Assembly (NCBI GenBank): GCA_026874595.1
Contig: CM049308.1
Coordinates: 22,919,867 to 22,983,866, forward strand
Source of the DNA: Sipunculus nudus
Lineage: Eukaryota > Annelida > Sipuncula > Golfingiida > Sipunculidae
DNA length: 64,000 nt
Reading direction: 5' to 3'
In this document: piece by piece, positions 45,956-57,999 of the stretch
Layout: every line of letters starts with the position of its first letter
Numbering within the stretch: the first letter of the stretch is position 1
Notes under the pieces: model-generated
Told to the model about the DNA's origin: nothing
Database searches by the model: none
Seen by the model: the letters and a program-made list of their open reading frames with translations, nothing else
Translations under genes and position numbers: made by a program

Positions 45956-48900
45956 ATTTAAAAAGAAAGAGCAAGCTGGTATAGGCTGACCTGGAGCCAG
46001 GACAAATGTTTTAATCCATATATGCAAATGTCACGGTAAAATGAAAATTAAATGGAGTTTGGTTTCTACATGAACACATCTGTTGAATTAATTAACCAAA
46101 AACATGCAAATGATAATGAAAAGGACAATGTCCTGTTGTTAACAGGGCTTCACCAGTGGGCAATGCTTAATACGACTTGTCTGCTGACATCATTATGGAG
46201 TTTAGATGACAAAAACACACACACACACATAAATAAAATGCAGTGTATCAGTCACTGCACACTTTTAGTCTGGTGACCACAGAACCTATTCACAAGTACA
46301 CAATAGCCACCAGTGAAATTCATGCAGGCTTTTACTCTCATTTTACTAAGATGCTGTATCATGATAATATTAATGCAAATGGTTCCTGTTTCACTCCATT
46401 TAAAATATGACCCAACTTAGAGACACAGTGTAATGGCTCATATTCACTAACAATTAAGATATATTGCAAAAATACTTAAAATTAATGTCATTATATTTGT
46501 ATTATTTATCATGCATCTGCAATGATGCTGACATAACATTTAATGCATGGCCCCTCCTAACTTTCAAACCAACGCATGATTGAGTCAGCTGAGATGGAAT
46601 GTGCTTTCAGCCTTCACTAGCGCCACCTTCTGGCCAAATGGCACAATTTCAACTGAAGTCAAGATTTGTTGAAAAATTAATATGACAATAAACAATACTT
46701 GTCACATTGAGGTGCTATATTACTCCCAACTAAATTAATGTTATGATATCACCAATTCACCATGATCTAATTTATTGTATTGATTGTCCAAGCTAAATAA
46801 ATGGCAATTTCTGCATGTTATGCACAGCACTTTTCCCATTAGGGAACTTTTTTTAAGGCTTAATTAATTACTTTCCTTTAGCCAAACCTTGGATGATTAA
46901 ATAAAATAATAATTTAAAAAAAATTTTTTTTTATAACAATCACTGTTCAATACCATATATTTCCATGAAAAAGTCTACGAACAGTCCTCATCATATTCAA
47001 GGCTTTTAATTTTTATAACATCATAATCAATATCATATTTAAATAACTGAAAAATAATAAAATGTAAAAATCCTCTGCTACACCACAGAGTTCAACTAGA
47101 AATGGAAATATGCAGACTAAATGTAGCGGGTATGATAAATGGAAACTAGACGGAACTGTACGCAATTTGTTCATTCTTATGCCAAGTACCCAGGAGCACC
47201 CTGGTTCCCTGGCCGCTGGAAACCCAATACACCAGCACCAAAGTGATCCCTTACCACAACGAGAAAAGTTCTTCTTTTTCCAACCCCATGGAAGGCTGGG
47301 CTAGGGCCAGGCTAGCAAGGGCCTATAAAAAACAGGCCAAGAATGTAGCCCAGCTGCCTTCTCGCCCCTGTCCGCTTGCTGGGCCAAACATAAGTCCATA
47401 ACCTGTTATTTACTGGTTCACATGAGAGTGTCTGTGCCTCGACCAGAACTCTATACCACAGGTGCGAGAGCCACCCAAACGAGCCCCCTGCAAGCACCCA
47501 ATACCAACCAGGTCAAATGCAAAGTGCCAGATGAGCTGAAAAAAAATCAGGCGATTTGTAACAAAATGCTAACATTCCAAGAGGAACTGGACACAAACCG
47601 GTTCATTCGTACTTATAACCCATGCAGACCTTCGGAGAATGGCCAGTAATCAAAGTCTACAATGTTCGAAAAATCTACACTTTTTAAAGTTTGTAAAAAA
47701 TCACTCAAAGAGACTACAGATCATGTAGTGTTTTCTACAGATTTCTGCATTTTTAACTATGTCCATGGGTCCCCTCCCTGTCTGCCACTAACTCAAATGC
47801 TGAGATGTATTAACCAGAGAATGGATTTTTTTAATCCTATCTTTCCTGGTGATGCAACTACTTCATTTGTGTATCACCAATTACAGACTACCTGAATAAA
47901 CAGCAGAGCAAATCCTACAAGTTACAAGCTGAACTTCAATTTGTTTTCTGTGAAACAGTAACTTTTTCTCAAAGAGTACATTTCACAAAAGATCTGAATT
48001 AATCAATGTTCCATTTCAAGGTTTGTTAAACAAAGGTCTTCCATTTCTTTCCCATTAAATGATACAGATCGACAGTCGGCCACTGAGTGTATATAGTTAT
48101 TTCACATTACATAGGCTGCAAGCAGCAAGGTTTTCTGCAATCTCTATTACAGGAGTCAATAAAGGCACCACCTGAGGGACTACCGTAAAGACAGTAGTAG
48201 TAACTCAGAAACATCTCTAATGAGCAAACTGTAAACATTGTTTGTTATCACTCCACGACAGTCAACGGTGATGATGCAAAGAAGTTTAACAAAATGGCCA
48301 CAATGGGGAGATTCTGGTCCGGCTTGCCACAAAATCAGGGCTCGCCTTCATGAGCGCAGGTCACTTAAAACTGACATCAGAGCCATTCACAGTGGAGAAT
48401 CGCATTAATGTTTCCACCTTATGGCAGTGCTCCGAGATTTCTCACATACTTTCACTACCTTACCACAGGGAATTCATGACCAAACGCAGCTTATCACCGA
48501 TGCAGGCTGACATGGTCAACCAAGCATTCCCAAATGACAGAAAAACAGCAATAACCTCCCTTGTGTGTTTCTTAACGGCAAATGTGCCTGCACTATTACC
48601 AGCTGCCTATTACCACAAAACCCTATGCTTTTCTGATCTGATTCACACGGTGGACTTTTATTGTTATGGGATGGCTACATCAAAGTTGGTCCCGCAGCAA
48701 AAAAAAAGAAAAAGCAAATCCCGCAGAAAAAAAACAAGGGCACATGGTGAAATTAAATTGATCAAACTGCTCCATTTGTAATATCTGTTAACGCTGAGGT
48801 CCTTGGATTTTTCACGGCTTTTTCCCTAACCTGTGGCATTCTGCCAGCTCCATTCAAGACCCAATCCAGCAAAAAGCTGATCCATAAATCCACTAAAACA

Positions 48901-49124
48901 CCAAACCTGTAACCTTTGATCCAAGCAACGGACCTGTTATTGTAAACGCTGATGCCAATTTGGCGCTGCCACCATGACTGTGTAAGGTACATTTTCTAAA
49001 TGACGGTCCATGGCCTGTAGATGACACTGTCAGTTAAATGAGAATGAAAAAAATAATATGACCAGCCTAATATACTGTCAACCTTCCTAGATTTATGTTT
49101 ATCACAATAAATTTGATTTTAAGA
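45956..49124. other. BCL11 intron, middle part, with CpG-retaining block 47.1-48.9 kb
   Basis: No exon recognised. 47,100-47,650 and 48,230-48,800 keep CpGs and higher GC within otherwise CpG-depleted sequence. A 143-codon plus-strand frame (48,350-48,781) with a basic C-terminus shows no known domain and is not called. The remainder is AT-rich. Confidence 0.45.
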
Positions 49125-49300
49125 GTTTACCACTGGAAAAAAAACATGTTATTTATTAGATCATTTAATATTTTTATTTACTTCTAATTAATTACAATTA
49201 ATATAACAGAATAATTTTGTATTAAGGGTTACCATTAGAAAAAAAATGTTATTATTAGATCATTTAATATTTTCATTTAATCCTAATTAATTGGAATTAA
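49125..49300. repeat. 99-bp direct duplication
   Basis: TTAGATCATTTAATATTTT recurs at about 49,157 and 49,256, each preceded by a poly(A) stretch with TGTTAT and followed by CTAATTAATT. Two copies are visible. Confidence 0.75.
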
Positions 49301-51099
49301 TAATTATCAATATAATTATTCATAATTAAGTCTTCAAGTATTTTCTTTAAAAAAATTGAGGATCTGAATAAATTTCAAAACACAGACTTTGAGGTCAAGT
49401 CTTCGCAAATAGATCTGTAATATCCTAAAGGCTTCCCAGTCTACATTAATACATACATGATACCTGGGAGAATTCACCTGGAATTTTCACAGAAATTAAC
49501 ATGTTCAGAAGTGACATTATCCAGTTTGATGATACGTTTGATAAATAAGGGCCTGATATGGTTATTAAGCAAGTTGACCAAAATTGAGAGAAGGTGATAA
49601 TTTCCAATTATCTTCATATCAGCTAGGGCTTTCAAAAGGAAGATAATTTTCAAAAGGAAGAAAAAATGAAGAATCCAGGACGCTCGGGCAGAGTTCCATC
49701 TGAGTTTAGAGCGTCCCAAGGGGAGATGATGTGTCATAGTTTGAAGGGTTTTGTAAAAATTTAATATTTTTCATATTTTATGTATTTATTACATCATTAT
49801 GTGATAAGATATCATGTCATTATATGAATATATGTTTATAGCGAAATGTGAGCCTCAGTTATCGGTGTTTACACCACCGATGGGTTCGTTAGAGGCAGCC
49901 GGAAATGATCATTGACTGTCAGATACAATGTCCATAAGCCAGATATTTGTGCGTCCCGTGGGATGCTTGGACCCTCAGAACTGAGCATCCATAAGAGATT
50001 TTGAGCATCAGAGAAGCTAACCATTGTGTTCCTGATAGCCCTGTCCATAAAAAGGTGCCACCATAATAAACTGATTAAAATTAACCATATAAAATGTACT
50101 AAGTGACTGAAGAGTCCAACCTCATCCAAGATGAATGATTTATACAGTTCATCCATAGTAATGTTATTCATGTTAATATATGGTAATGTGGGAGATCCCC
50201 ATATAAGACAAAAACCAAATATAGTTATAAATCATAATTAAATTCTACCAGTGCAACCAAAAACTCACAGGCAAATTTTGGACTTGAGAATGGGAATTGG
50301 CCTACAAGGACTTGAGCTACACTTGACATGGTGACAATATACAAGGGAGTATTTTAAATGAAAAAAAATCACAAAATTGGAATTTTTAAGTCTGTATCTT
50401 ACATATCCATATGTTGCTAGTGTGTACAAGAAGCCACTGCGGCTTTACATTTAAGTTGATAATACACATGAATTGGTGCTGTGACACTTTAATGTGACCT
50501 TCAATTTGTTAGATTTATAGGCATAATTAATAACTATATGAACAACTGCTGTAATGTCTCAAAATGTAGGGCTGCTTGAATATCCAAGTTCCAGTTTCAG
50601 ACTCTAGTAATTGGTTGGAATTTACTCTAGTCTTGGGAACTTGAGTTCACATTGCAACACTAAACACAGTTTACAATATCTTCACAACATGCAAAGTCAA
50701 TGACAATATATAAGTAAGACCATGAAAAGTTCTCTCTGGTACTAAAATAAATTTTGTTACAATATTTGTATTGTTTGTACTAGTGTACATAGACCGCTAG
50801 ATAAGCCAGAGAAAAATTTACGCTCCAGTGGATGAAAAAAATTGAATCCAAAAGGCTCCATGATGAAACACCATCCATTGTCATCTAATTAGCTTCATTT
50901 TCATTTATTTGGCAGCACCAGCTATAGGTCATGGTCCTAACCTTTCAGAAAAAAATATGCAAGTGTTTAAAAACAATTACCTGGTGCGACACCCTGAGCT
51001 AAGCTTCATCAGTTTTGCTCTGACAGAACTAATGAGCTCATAAAATTGGGAGCCCACAGGCTAGTGTTATAAAATTGTGAAAAATTGGCCTTTCTAATT
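49301..51099. other. BCL11 intron; small CpG-retaining block 49.68-50.0 kb
   Basis: No exon recognised. 49,680-49,730 and 49,840-49,990 hold clustered CpGs. The minus frames at 49,474-49,737 and 49,869-50,171 lack any domain. Confidence 0.45.
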
Positions 51100-51530
51100 A
51101 GCTGGGAATACCAGAATAAAAGGCAGAGTGGATATGGTTACAATTAGTGCTAAATGATCATTACATGTGTAAAATGAACTTCAAGGCCTAAAAATGGGAG
51201 ATGAGAACAAGTCTATGTTGCTATTTCTCAAGCCAAGCACATTTTACATGTTTAAACAGCATATTGATTTTGTCATAATTAAAGCTAAATGATCTTAATA
51301 TATGTGTATAATGAACTAAAGGGCCTCAAATGGGAGATGGAAACAAGTCCAAGTTGTTTTTTCTCAGGCCAAGCTAGAAATACTTGGTGTTACTAGTCCA
51401 CACAAATTGCAAGCTAAGTGCTAAGTTCAAAAATGTGTAAAAAATATTGTTACATCTTAGTCAAATTAACTTAAAAATGGGAGAGGAGAACCAGTCTAGA
51501 CTAGTTGCCATTTCTGAAGTGTACAAAGAA
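51100..51530. repeat. Three diverged ~140-bp tandem units
   Basis: AATGGGAGATGAGAACAAGT, AATGGGAGATGGAAACAAGT and AATGGGAGAGGAGAACCAGT begin near 51,193, 51,329 and 51,476. Each is followed by a (T)TTCTCA/TTCTGA word, and the first two are preceded by GCTAAATGATC. Confidence 0.8.
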
Positions 51531-51639
51531 AGTCTTATTGTACACTATACACCCAGGCATCAAAGAGTATGAACCAGCATGCTCTAGTACAAAAACCTAC
51601 AAATTCCCTTGATTTACAGATACAGTAAATTAAATTTGT

Positions 51640-52560
51640 GGCAGAGCCCATAACGGTACACCCTTCAATTTACATGTCAAGGCAACAAGAACAGTCATCT
51701 TGTATGGCCGTACTTGGACATGTCAGAAAGTGACGGAAGCTAGCTATGATGCATAGTGTCAGCCATGAAGCATGGGTAGGAGAATACGTTGTCACTGGTA
51801 ACAGATACAAGGGCCTCACGTCCCATCATTTTTTTAAACTGGACACATTATCAGTGGGGGATCTTTATGGCCTCGACCCTGGCAGGGCGGGTCCAGTATC
51901 ATGTGCTAGGTTTTATCAGCAAAATGTCCGCCACATCCGGGTTTTTGACAAACAAGTGGCCCTATGTCAATGTGCAGTGTGGTCGCTTGGCTAGTTAAAA
52001 CACAGCCGGCACAAAACACTACTTGTTGGCTCACTGCCAAGTATCGAGCCCTATCAACCTTAAACTGTCTGGGCCAATTGTGCTCAGGGGCCAGCCAAAA
52101 TGGTCGCTCACTGATGAGGTCATCAGTTCGTCCTCTGGTCCAGGTCAAAAAACAATCGCAAAGACTGTTATAGCCTTCCCAAACTGATTTATATACACAG
52201 AGTATCTCAATGACGCCCCCAGGACCTTGGCCATTTAGTTTTAGCATGGTTATACTCAAGTTTTGGTTGAAACTACAAGGTCCTGTCTAGCCAAGCAAAG
52301 AATGATGGCCAGTGTCGCCAATGCAATAAATAACATCTGCCGACAAACACTGTCCAGATCGTATCATTATCATTGTTATAGTTGCAGGCTATTCTGGATT
52401 CACAATGATTCTGATATACAGACCCAACAAGTGTATCTTAAGTGATGATGGTTGTGACATGCAGTTCGGGAATTTTCAACCTCCGAGGGCACAGAGCATG
52501 ACAACGCATTTCATTTTCCGCTGCTGATGATAACATCAGCCAATGTCCAATATGGTTTCT
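51640..52560. promoter_or_regulatory. CpG-retaining intronic block, candidate regulatory element
   Basis: More than 20 CpGs in about 900 bp, compared with about 2 in the 660 bp at 53,041-53,700. It contains a perfect 8-bp inverted repeat ACTGATGA-GG-TCATCAGT at 52,110-52,127. Frames on both strands (for example 51,906-52,259 minus) show no protein domain. Enhancer function is inferred from composition only. Confidence 0.3.
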
Positions 52561-54479
52561 CATATAGTACAGGAAGTGGTCTGTACAGCTGTACAGTAAC
52601 ATATACACCTGTATATCTTGACTTAATGTTATACTGACTACAGTCATGATAACTAGTAATGCCAAACTGATGCCGACTCTGTGAAAAGATACTGACTACT
52701 GATTAGTTGAATAATTAGATAACAATTAAATAGCAGAATTAGATGATATTGACCTTAGCCTGAAGTAAACTTGAGATATAACACTAATATCACTAATATC
52801 ATATACATTTGGCTTATTTTGTTGAGAGTAAAACTAACAACAGCTATATATATATATATATATAAAACAATTAATCCATTTCAGCTGACTCAATATAAAT
52901 GATAAGGATTTGGGCACTAAATTGTTACATCAAGCTGAAGCAGGTTGAAAAACACCCCTATCACACTAATGTTATACTTAATTCCTGAGATTACACAAAT
53001 CTAATTTATGTAGAGTAAAACTAATTAATAGTGAATTAAACAAACAAATATTAATTATTGTTTCTAGACAGCAAACGACTAATTGAAATCATTATGCTTC
53101 AATCCTTCTACAATAACCTAACATTATACAAAGCAAGGTTGACTCTCCCAACTCAGAAATAACATCCATACCAGTGTCCATTGTTACATGTTTAACTAAA
53201 TCTTGAATGCTCAAACTAATAACTAATAGAACAAATGAGTTATAACTAATGCACTGGAGTTGAAGCTGACTGACTCTTGATTTGTAATGCTGGCAGCCTC
53301 ACACTGTAACAGCCAGCTTTGCTGGTCAACAATTGACTCCCTCCTAGATCCTATATTAATTCTATCTGAATCTTAGCATAGGGGACTGTCCTTGTTTGCA
53401 CTGCACTACATGTTACACTGTGAAAGATTCATCTTCAATGTCAAGGTCACTCTTAAATGCTTCGACACAAAAATGAGTTTGCACTAAATAACTTGTCACT
53501 GGTACTTGGCCATCTGAGAAGCCTTATAATTATGTAACTAGTGCTATAGATACTAGTTCTCTCCTACCCACTCTCATCCCTGTCAAGGTTACTGACTTAT
53601 CATAATGAAATGTTATGTGTAACAGTCCATGCAGTATCAAGGGACCTATACTTAAAAAAAGATAACATTTCATGCCTCTTTTAGGATATTATTAACTTCA
53701 AATTCAAAACTTCAGCCAATGAATTTTAACACAGATATATATTTTATTTGATAAATGAAGCTTTGTTAAAAAAAATGCTTTAAAAAAGTTGTACTTCTTG
53801 TATTATTGATTAATATGGTTGTATTGCTGATAGGTGCAGTTATTTAAATGATTTTTAATATGTTAGAAAATTTTTTTTATTTTCGTTGGTATCCCTCTTA
53901 TTTTATCAATTATCAGCCAGGGTGCACCAATCATTTTACCTCTCTCCTAATAACCTTAAAGTGTTCTGTCTATTAACAATATACCACAGATAAATGTTTC
54001 TCATACTTTTAAACAGAAAATCAATAAATGACTTCACGATGAATCTGGATAAAAGCAGTTTCAAATTAACAGAAAATCTGACTTAATGACTTAATTGTGT
54101 TTCATATGCAGCGAACATAACACATAAGGATTAATGTAATTTCAAATTTGCTTTGAATTGTTCATGGGTGTGAAAAGTACACTAATACTCATTCATTTTG
54201 TATAATTTAAAACTCTCAAATACTCTATATGTATTTCAGAAACACTAGAAATTATGAGCACAACCAGTCAATCAACACAAAGTACAATCTGTCAGTTTGC
54301 AAGATTTATTTGATAATGCTGACTTCAGATGTATAAGGTGACCAACCTTGCTCTAGCCACATATTACCAAAGGGTGCACACAGGGGGGGGGGGGGGGTAC
54401 AGGAAGGTAGGGTTGGTCATGTAGGGAAAGGTCACCCCTATGCACCAGGCAATCTCTCCTAAGGTATACTAGGGTACTA
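52561..54479. other. CpG-depleted AT-rich intron
   Basis: Almost no CpG, many ACTAAT/TTAAT words, an AT microsatellite at about 52,843-52,862 and G15 at 54,383-54,397. No exon recognised. Confidence 0.5.
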
Positions 54480-55065
54480 CAGTCTAAACGGCCTCAGATG
54501 ACCCCACCAGACGATGACCTTACTGAGGTCAATCAACAGGTCGCTGGTCACTTATAAAGAGGCCACGGGGACTGCTCTGCTCGGGCAGTCACATGACAGG
54601 GCAATCACCCAGGGTCACCAAAACCTCCAGACAAATATACAGTGGTCATCAAAAGCTTCAGACACTTCTTGAATGACCATTTGTCACCGCACATGATCTA
54701 TTTTGCCATAAGGGTGACCAGTGCCCAGACCCTAGCTTTACATAATGACCAGTGTCCATTCTCGGGCCTCCATCTGTAAATACCCGCAGGCCACAAGAGC
54801 TGTGGTCATCTGACTGACCGCTAATTCCCATAATTCACTGAGCACTTATCAGCTTAGACTGGGCATTGTATGAACATTGATTGTATTTGTAAATACACAC
54901 GGGTGGTCTGTAGGATTATCTGTGTACTGACCAACCTGCACTTGACCTGCCCGTCTGGCCACTGTCTCAACACTGTCTGATGTACAGTCTCGTCAGGCCA
55001 CATCTCGGGTATTTAACTCACCAGACTCATTAATAATAACCATCTACGGTCTATCATCTGATTCC
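54480..55065. promoter_or_regulatory. CpG-retaining block rich in TGACC/GGTCA
   Basis: Higher GC with about 14 CpGs and repeated TGACC, GGTCA and ATGACCAGTG words over 54,500-54,990. These are nuclear-receptor-like half-sites, but the block may also be a decayed minisatellite. Confidence 0.3.
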
Positions 55066-55799
55066 TCCACTCACAGTATTGTATCCCTTCACTGCAGTAT
55101 ACCTGACCCATATTAGCCTCTGTCATGATTTGTAAAAATAAGAAAAAAATTGAGAAATAAAATTTCTGATTAATTTACTTCAATGTAAAAAATAAATAAT
55201 GATAAATTTATACTTAATTTTCATTTTTTCATTTTAATATGCTTTTTTTTTATTTTTATATTTTATTTTTTATATATCTATTGCCCACATGCATGAGATT
55301 ATCTTCACAGGTATTTTAAGCACTGACAAAAAATCCTAGAGAACTAGTTTTCAGAGTTGAATCTTTTACGAGTTATCAACATTAATTGAATAAAAAAAAT
55401 TCTGTATGGTCCCATGATCATTCAGTTGGGTAAAGTTTATATATTTTAAAGAGATATATAAAAGAAAATATTCCTCTGACTGATAGAAAAATCCTTTTTA
55501 TTCAAATGACATACACCTGTGCCTCCCATATGTCAGTATTTGGACCAGGAAAAAAAATTCCTAGAACAGTTGATTCTCCATTGTCTTTTGTCTCCAAGGA
55601 CCACACTGATTTACATGTAAATGCAGATGTGAGAATCACAACACCACAAGTGTCAGTTAACTACACAGAGTCCCCCCCCCCCCCTTTGTCAGCAGAAATA
55701 AAAATAAAAGTCAAGCAGACAATTGTATTGGAATCGGCTTAGATTTCTATTTATAATCATTATCTGACATCACTTTAGTAATAATTAGATCTCCAATCT
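55066..55799. other. AT-rich intron with C13 run
   Basis: No exon recognised. C13 lies at 55,672-55,684 inside a short spurious plus frame. Confidence 0.5.
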
Positions 55800-56960
55800 G
55801 ATTAAGGAGAGCCTCCTCTTGGCACCAGCCGTTTTGGCACACCATAAAAGTGCCACAGTTCTAGTATTTATTTTCCTTTTTCCAGCTGTCAAGTGTAACA
55901 TATTTGCTACAAAAGTCAGATATGTTGTCTATTGTTTCAATCGGACTGCTGCTCACCACAAAGGGCTGGGGAGACCCATGCCGAGTGCGGAGTGATAGAA
56001 AGGGACATAACGTCTAATCAACACTTGACTGGGGCCATCTCCAGGTGTAAACTCGCACAAATTTCCACGCAGGCTAGAAAGTTCAATTTGTCAAGGTAAT
56101 TCATACATATGTTACCATCTGCAGGAGGGAGAGTGACTTTTCCCAAACTGATCAAGGATCATGTTTTTATTACACCTTTTAACTGTAAGAGAAAGCCGTG
56201 ATTGCTTTTTTTCACCCTAAGGCTATGAAGACACATATTTATGGCCTAATGACAATGCAAGCACCTGAAAATTCACTAATCAGAAATCCTGGCACAAAAG
56301 AAATACACCACACACGTGTATGGCATAGACTACGCCATTTTTTTCAAGTGTCACCCAGCTGCAGCAAAAGGTGGCACCCTCCCCCTCAAGACAAATTTGT
56401 AACCCTTACATGTGACCACAAGTCAGGGGGCCTACAGGGCGCAGAAGATCGTGGCGGAAAAAAACAACGAAGAACTATATCTCACTCTCCTGTCTTTTTA
56501 TTTCATGACAGCTGCTTGGGTAGCTACCTTGTTCACATTGTGCCGAACAGCTCAGATACAATGGGTCACTGACATTGCACTTGGGTCTTGTACAACTGTT
56601 CTGCTGTCGAACTTCAGCCAAAGATCAGGGGACACCCAGGTGCGGACCTCGTTGGAGCTCCACGGACAAAAGCTAGTCCCCCCTTCCTTCCTAACCCTCC
56701 AGCCAATTGGCCAGGATTGCCTCCGTTAAGGTCAAAATCAGCCGCCCTGAACAAATGATGAAACCCTCCCCCTCTTCACTGCCCCTGTTTGCATAATGTC
56801 TTAGCGAGGGGCTCAACAATGTTTAACGTGTTCCTGTCTTCTTTTATTCTACTTCTTAATGGCAGGTGTTGAATAGTCCGTCACACCCACTTCGGCTGTC
56901 CGAGAAATCTGATAGGAGAAATCTGCTGTCCCCTTCGAAACAATGCCCCGTCCACTCATA
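55800..56960. promoter_or_regulatory. CpG-retaining intronic block, candidate regulatory element
   Basis: About 30 CpGs in 1.1 kb and near-balanced base composition between two CpG-poor AT-rich flanks. The overlapping 105-124-codon plus frames have no recognisable domain and probably exist because GC is higher here. Confidence 0.3.
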
Positions 56961-57999
56961 AACATGAATATCAGGGACTTATCACTTATTTTTAATCATG
57001 TAAACTAAAAAAGGGATGCAGGGTATTATTGATGATGTCTTTATTGTAATGATGTACTGTCCTTATCATCTGTACTTATCATCTGTATGGTAAGGGAGAA
57101 TTGTATACCTGTTCAGAAATCATGTTTCTCAGCATAAATTTTATCAGTGCTGGGTGGATTTATTGTAACATTCACAATGAAACCATAATATCTGTGAAAA
57201 CTTATTTACCTGTTTAAGATGATGACTGGGCTTCATCAGACAACACTAATGTTAATTATAAGTAATCAATTGGAAGAGCCACTTAATTAAAATAAAAACT
57301 CAGCTCCCGCTGTGCTTGGTCCTAGAGTTTATTATATTGACATGTCATCAAATTATTAAATTCTTACAAACAGAAGTAATGAGACTTTGAGACTAGCCTG
57401 AGAAGACTTAATCAAGATATTGATATATATATATATATATATATATATTAGCTTTGAGAAAATTGGACTATTTAAAAATGGCAAAGTGAAAATAATGAAA
57501 AGCAGTACACAGACATAATAGAAATCACTTTATTTTATATTTATCTAGTTGTGTGTCATAGAACCATTCCAAAAGAAATGGATTATTTAAAAAAAGAATA
57601 AGAACTCTTGTCTGAAATACCAAATATAATGAGAATAAGGAGGACACAATGCACTTAATTCCTTGGTGCCGACAAAACGGCTAATACAGGCAATAAAGTG
57701 ACACACGTGTTGCAGATATACTTCATGAACTGCTAAAATGCTGTTTAAAATACAATTTGATAATTATTTCCATGGACTCAATTCACTTGATGACAAAGTA
57801 TATGGATGTATCAGTTACTGTAGCAAAATTTCACACAATTCAAATGCAATAAAATCTAAAGAGCAATACGTCAGAGCAGCAATATTACTCGTCTATACGG
57901 CAAAATGGACATTACATTACTGGGAGGTGGTGAACCTTAGACTGGCTCCCTTCTTCATAATTTATTAAGAAAATAACGCAAGTGATTAAAGACAGAATG
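56961..57999. other. AT-rich intron with (AT)n
   Basis: An AT microsatellite lies at about 57,421-57,449. No exon recognised. Confidence 0.5.

Noticed and set aside
48350-48781. 143-codon plus-strand ORF with a basic C-terminus
   Set aside because: It has no recognisable domain, lies in a CpG-retaining block where stops are rarer, and no splice or promoter signal was seen. Transcript or conservation data could revive it.
52105-52135. Hammerhead ribozyme core (CTGATGAG)
   Set aside because: There is no following GAAA core or flanking helices; the word is half of a simple palindrome.
51746-52259. Several ORFs on both strands, up to 117 codons
   Set aside because: They overlap in opposite directions within a GC-balanced block and show no domain or BCL11 N-terminal finger.
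56198-56729. Overlapping 105- and 124-codon plus ORFs
   Set aside because: No domain is visible. Two frames being open together points to base composition rather than coding.
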